DNA of 30,611 bases from Eikenella sp963515595 (GTDB taxonomy: Bacteria > Pseudomonadota > Gammaproteobacteria > Burkholderiales > Neisseriaceae). Under the pieces are notes generated by a model, which was not told the origin of the DNA, did not search any database, and saw only the letters and a program-made list of their open reading frames with translations. Both the position numbers and the translations under genes were made by a program. The stretch covers positions 1 to 30,611 of the forward strand of contig CAUPYH010000014.1 of NCBI GenBank assembly GCA_963515595.1. The letters run 5' to 3'. Shown here piece after piece: positions 29,995 to 30,611 of the stretch (the stretch's first letter is position 1; each line of letters begins with the position of its first letter).

Positions 29995-30232
29995 TTAGTC
30001 GGGGTGCCGCAGAGGCGGCTGAGAAAATACCCGTTGTACCTGATACAGCTAGGGGCTGCCGGCAATTACTATTTCCGCATCTTTTCGCTCCCACGCGGCA
30101 TCTTCCGCGTTGGCAATCCTCGCAAGGGGTCTAACCTTGCTGCGGTTTCCGTCTTGAGTCTGCCGCTTTGGGAACAAAAATCCGCTTGGAAAAGTAATTG
30201 CCAACAGCCCCAATACTGGCGTAGGAAACTAT
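29995..30232 (+). promoter_or_regulatory. TPP riboswitch aptamer, split by a ~160-nt insertion in loop L5
   Basis: The 5' part has all TPP (THI element) landmarks: GGGGTGCC (30001-30008), a short P3 hairpin CCGC-AGAG-GCGG, GGCTGAGA (30017-30024), ATACCC, then ACCTGATACAG (30038-30048). The conserved 3' part, CTGGCGTAGGAAACTA (30216-30231), is far downstream. Between them lie 160 nt (30052-30211) whose ends pair. Joining CTA (30049-30051) to ATACTGG recreates the normal small L5 loop CTAATA and the standard core. P1 closes through TAGT (29996-29999) and ACTA. The riboswitch senses thiamine diphosphate and here precedes thiM, as in many proteobacteria. Whether the interrupted aptamer still binds ligand is unknown. 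Confidence 0.88.
30052..30211 (+). mobile_element. 160-nt insert with terminal inverted repeats inside the TPP aptamer (MITE-like or RNA module)
   Basis: The ends are complementary over 19 positions with one 2x2 mismatch: GGGGCTG (30052-30058) with CAGCCCC (30205-30211), and GGCAATTACT (30061-30070) with AGTAATTGCC (30193-30202), continued by TTTCC with GGAAA. Inside are two perfect 6-bp hairpins, ACGCGG/CCGCGT (30093-30110) and GCAAGG/CCTTGC (30122-30140), and a possible GTTTCC/GGGAAC pairing (30145-30175). No open frame of useful size is present. At the junction a single A appears duplicated. I found no second copy in this window. It could be a non-autonomous transposable element or a structured RNA domain grown from P5. 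Confidence 0.65.
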
Positions 30233-30263
30233 GTAGACGGCTAGGCATCAAACAGTACAGTTG

Positions 30264-30275
30264 AGGCTACCTGAA
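30264..30275 (+). repeat. Single uptake sequence in the thiM leader
   Basis: An exact 12-mer, unpaired, between the aptamer and the putative terminator of the thiM leader. Confidence 0.8.
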
Positions 30276-30324
30276 AGCACAGCTGAAGAGTCCGCCATAT
30301 TCTCTTGATACAACACCATTTCTC

Positions 30325-30357
30325 GCCCGATCCAACAGCGGGCTTTTTTCTTGCCCG
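30325..30357 (+). terminator. Possible terminator/antiterminator switch in the thiM leader
   Basis: GCCCG (30325-30329) pairs with CGGGC (30339-30343), followed by TTTTTT: a short intrinsic terminator. The same CGGGC can pair instead with GCCCG at 30353-30357 (seven pairs counting AG/TT extensions), which would break the terminator. It lies between the aptamer and the start of thiM, the expected position for riboswitch control of transcription. Confidence 0.5.
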
Positions 30358-30385
30358 TTCCGCCAATCACTAGGAATAAAGTAAT

Positions 30386-30611
30386 ATGGAAATCAAATAT
30401 CTGGATCAAGTTCGTGCCCGTAATCCGCTGGTGCACAACATTACCAACATCGTGGCGGCCAATTTCTCGGCCAACGGCCTGCTGGCGATTGGTGCGTCGC
30501 CGATTATGGCCGATAGCGTGGATGAAATGGCGGAGCTGGCGGCGGCCAGTTCGGCGGTGGTGCTGAACATCGGCACGCTGAACAAGCAGAAGGTGGAAGC
30601 CATGCTGGTGG
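30386..30611 (+). CDS. thiM: Hydroxyethylthiazole kinase, N-terminal part (runs off the window)
   Basis: 75 codons are present from the ATG at 30386. The translation has the ThiM pattern: a start region ending NPLVHNITNIVAANFSANGLLAIGASPIMADSVDEM, then AELAAASSAVVLNIGTLN. LVHxxTNxVxxNxxANxxLAxGASPxM is the family signature (thiazole-binding part of the ribokinase-like fold). ThiM phosphorylates hydroxyethylthiazole, salvaging it for thiamine synthesis. AGGA is 10 bases upstream. The long leader carries a TPP riboswitch, which agrees with the assignment. The C-terminal two-thirds, including the ATP site, is outside the window. Confidence 0.95.
   Translation, partial: MEIKYLDQVRARNPLVHNITNIVAANFSANGLLAIGASPIMADSVDEMAELAAASSAVVLNIGTLNKQKVEAMLV

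Noticed and set aside
30001..30070. Aptamer ending at CTGCCGGCAATT as a complete but divergent TPP riboswitch
   Set aside because: The sequence after ACCTGATACAG lacks the conserved GCGTAGG segment, which appears intact 160 nt further on at 30219; the split-aptamer reading explains everything better.
1271..30275. Regularly recurring repeats as a CRISPR array
   Set aside because: The repeated 12-mers are dispersed in both orientations with gene-sized spacing; they are uptake sequences, not CRISPR repeats.

Overview
The window is a stretch of core chromosome from a Neisseriaceae bacterium, almost certainly Eikenella (E. corrodens or a close relative). The main evidence is a 12-mer, AGGCTACCTGAA, that occurs about 43 times exactly by hand count on the two strands, plus a few one-base variants. 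It sits mostly between genes and often as inverted pairs. It matches the Eikenella dialect (AG-eikDUS) of the Neisseriaceae DNA uptake sequence. The gene content fits a naturally competent, type IV-piliated betaproteobacterium. There is no insertion sequence with a transposase, no CRISPR array, no prophage and no rRNA operon.

Layout from left to right. Positions 1-3000 (minus strand): the start of a PII gene (glnB), a DyP-type peroxidase, a glutathione S-transferase and rph. Positions 3100-4650 (plus): rluE and nnrD. Positions 4700-6530 (minus): ppiD and tRNA-Ser(GCU). Positions 6800-8220 (plus): a CLC chloride/proton antiporter. Positions 8560-13000 (minus): an OPT-family transporter, an AT-rich control region and tkt. 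Positions 13060-16230 (minus): two small unknown genes interleaved with tmk, yciB and mltG. Positions 16380-18750 (minus): a close-packed group of an LplT-like carrier, ccoS (59 codons, overlapping its neighbours), an unknown 103-residue protein and a Nudix hydrolase. Positions 18800-21800 (minus): a lipoprotein with two LprI-like repeats, then ppx. Positions 21990-23490 (plus): a patatin-like lipoprotein. Positions 23600-27520 (minus): rarD and the pilus-retraction ATPase operon pilT-pilU. Positions 27800-30611 (plus): a DHA2 drug-efflux carrier, greB, and a TPP riboswitch in front of a truncated thiM.

The most interesting feature is the thiM leader. A textbook TPP aptamer is split inside its six-base L5 loop by about 160 nt of foreign-looking sequence. 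The ends of that sequence pair as a 19-position stem, 17 of them Watson-Crick. Removing it restores a canonical aptamer (ACAG-CTAATA-CTGGCGTAGG). The insert therefore looks like a MITE-type element or structured RNA module that folds out as an extension of P5, followed downstream by a possible terminator/antiterminator switch.

Other points worth a second look: a Neisseria-type uptake 10-mer (GCCGTCTGAA) inside tkt, uptake sequences that supply the stop codons of rarD and the efflux gene, a PpiD that seems to lack its parvulin domain, a PilU with an unusual ~190-residue Pro/Gln/Ala-rich N-terminal extension, and an AT-rich region with repeated TTTACAAAT half-sites upstream of the OPT transporter. 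All product calls come from reading motifs and from memory of the families; no database search was run.
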